This document shows positions 63,754 to 64,000 of a stretch of 64,000 nucleotides of DNA, piece by piece (position 1 is the first letter of the stretch; each line of letters begins with the position of its first letter). Where the stretch lies: positions 38,184 to 102,183 of the forward strand of contig JAQBNO010000142.1 of assembly GCA_028288485.1 (NCBI GenBank). The letters are read 5' to 3'. Made by a program: the position numbers and the translations under genes. Origin of the DNA: Segetibacter sp. (GTDB taxonomy: Bacteria; Bacteroidota; Bacteroidia; Chitinophagales; Chitinophagaceae). The notes under the pieces are model-generated. The model did not search any database and was not told the DNA's origin. It saw only the letters and a program-made list of their open reading frames with translations.

Positions 63754-64000
63754 ATGTGTAAACGTCGTTACTTATTAATTCTTTTATTTTTTATCGTTGC
63801 TAATGTTAATGGACAAAGAAGACTTATCAATGGTTTTTTGAAAGATAGTATTACTCTTTTTCCCATAGCGGCGGGTACTGTCACAAATGGAACAACGAGC
63901 CAAAAGGTACTGACCGACGAAAAAGGTTTCTTTCGCCTCGAAGCCGCACCTAATGATTTTATTTATGCTTTTGCTTCGTCCTATCACTACGACACTTTAA
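63754..64000 (+). CDS. Secreted protein with carboxypeptidase-regulatory-like start, 3' end cut
   Basis: Start placed at ATG 63754, which gives the signal peptide CKRRYLLILLFFIVANVNGQ; another in-frame ATG lies at 63718. After the peptide, RRLINGFLKDSITLFPIAAG and VLTDEKGFFRLEAAPND match the first strands of a CarboxypepD_reg-like beta sandwich. The window ends at about 80 codons, so the full protein may be a short lipoprotein-like protein or a longer receptor. Confidence 0.7.
   Translation, partial: MCKRRYLLILLFFIVANVNGQRRLINGFLKDSITLFPIAAGTVTNGTTSQKVLTDEKGFFRLEAAPNDFIYAFASSYHYDTL

Overview
The window looks like a chromosomal segment of a Bacteroidota bacterium, most likely family Chitinophagaceae. 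Supporting signs are the bifunctional LpxC-FabZ fusion, the order HD protein-lpxD-lpxC/fabZ-lpxA-ABC, the order ftsX-DUF3098-uppP, the type IX secretion regulator porX, an OmpR-type regulator without an adjacent kinase, DUF4394 and SusD-era style secreted proteins with AQ-type signal-peptide ends, and at least one TAnnTTTG promoter box. Family-level placement is inference from protein character only.

Layout. 1-7.6 kb: the 5' part of ppk1 (running off the left edge), a small hypothetical gene, a YncE-propeller/phosphoesterase protein and a second alkaline-phosphatase-superfamily protein. 7.8-9.2 kb: a decaying minus-strand group (broken GNAT acetyltransferase, intact DUF1810, membrane protein with three in-frame stops). 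9.7-13.7 kb: dnaX and the pyruvate dehydrogenase E2 gene. 13.9-17.8 kb: secreted or outer-membrane proteins. 18.1-20.2 kb: a GbsR/MarR-type regulator with two matching operators, a small membrane protein, a wrecked TIGR01777-type epimerase and a CoA-binding protein. 20.4-25.4 kb: MBL hydrolase/MFS pair, uppP, DUF3098, ftsX. 25.8-29.3 kb: leuS carrying an in-frame DUF559 endonuclease-like insertion. 29.3-38 kb: secreted protein, M23 peptidase, ruvB, response regulator, GroES-like protein, HerA-like DUF853 ATPase, recQ. 38-42.5 kb: copper-type P-ATPase diverging from tsaE and alanine dehydrogenase. 42.9-48.3 kb: lipid A cluster. 48.4-54 kb: porX, small hypothetical, MBL hydrolase, helix-hairpin-helix protein, acyl-CoA dehydrogenase. 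54-59.5 kb: tig-clpP-clpP-clpX proteostasis cluster and tRNA-Leu(UAG). 59.5-64 kb: erythromycin-esterase-like lipoprotein, saccharopine-dehydrogenase-like protein, SH3 protein and the start of a carboxypeptidase-regulatory-like protein.

Two things stand out beyond ordinary genes. First, leuS holds a 168-codon in-frame insertion in its editing-domain entry. The insertion encodes a DUF559 (Vsr/PD-(D/E)XK-like) domain and is bordered by GC-rich palindromes. Related palindromes lie just before leuS, at the ftsX stop and in frame near the leuS 3' end. This looks like an endonuclease plus palindrome mobile system that colonises coding sequence without breaking it. Second, about 22 copies of a ~58-bp intergenic element (core GAGTGCGACGCAACGATG, A-rich tail) are spread through the window. 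They have a covarying central dyad and a consistent polarity, with the tail lying next to the neighbouring gene. No gene that would mobilise them is visible here.
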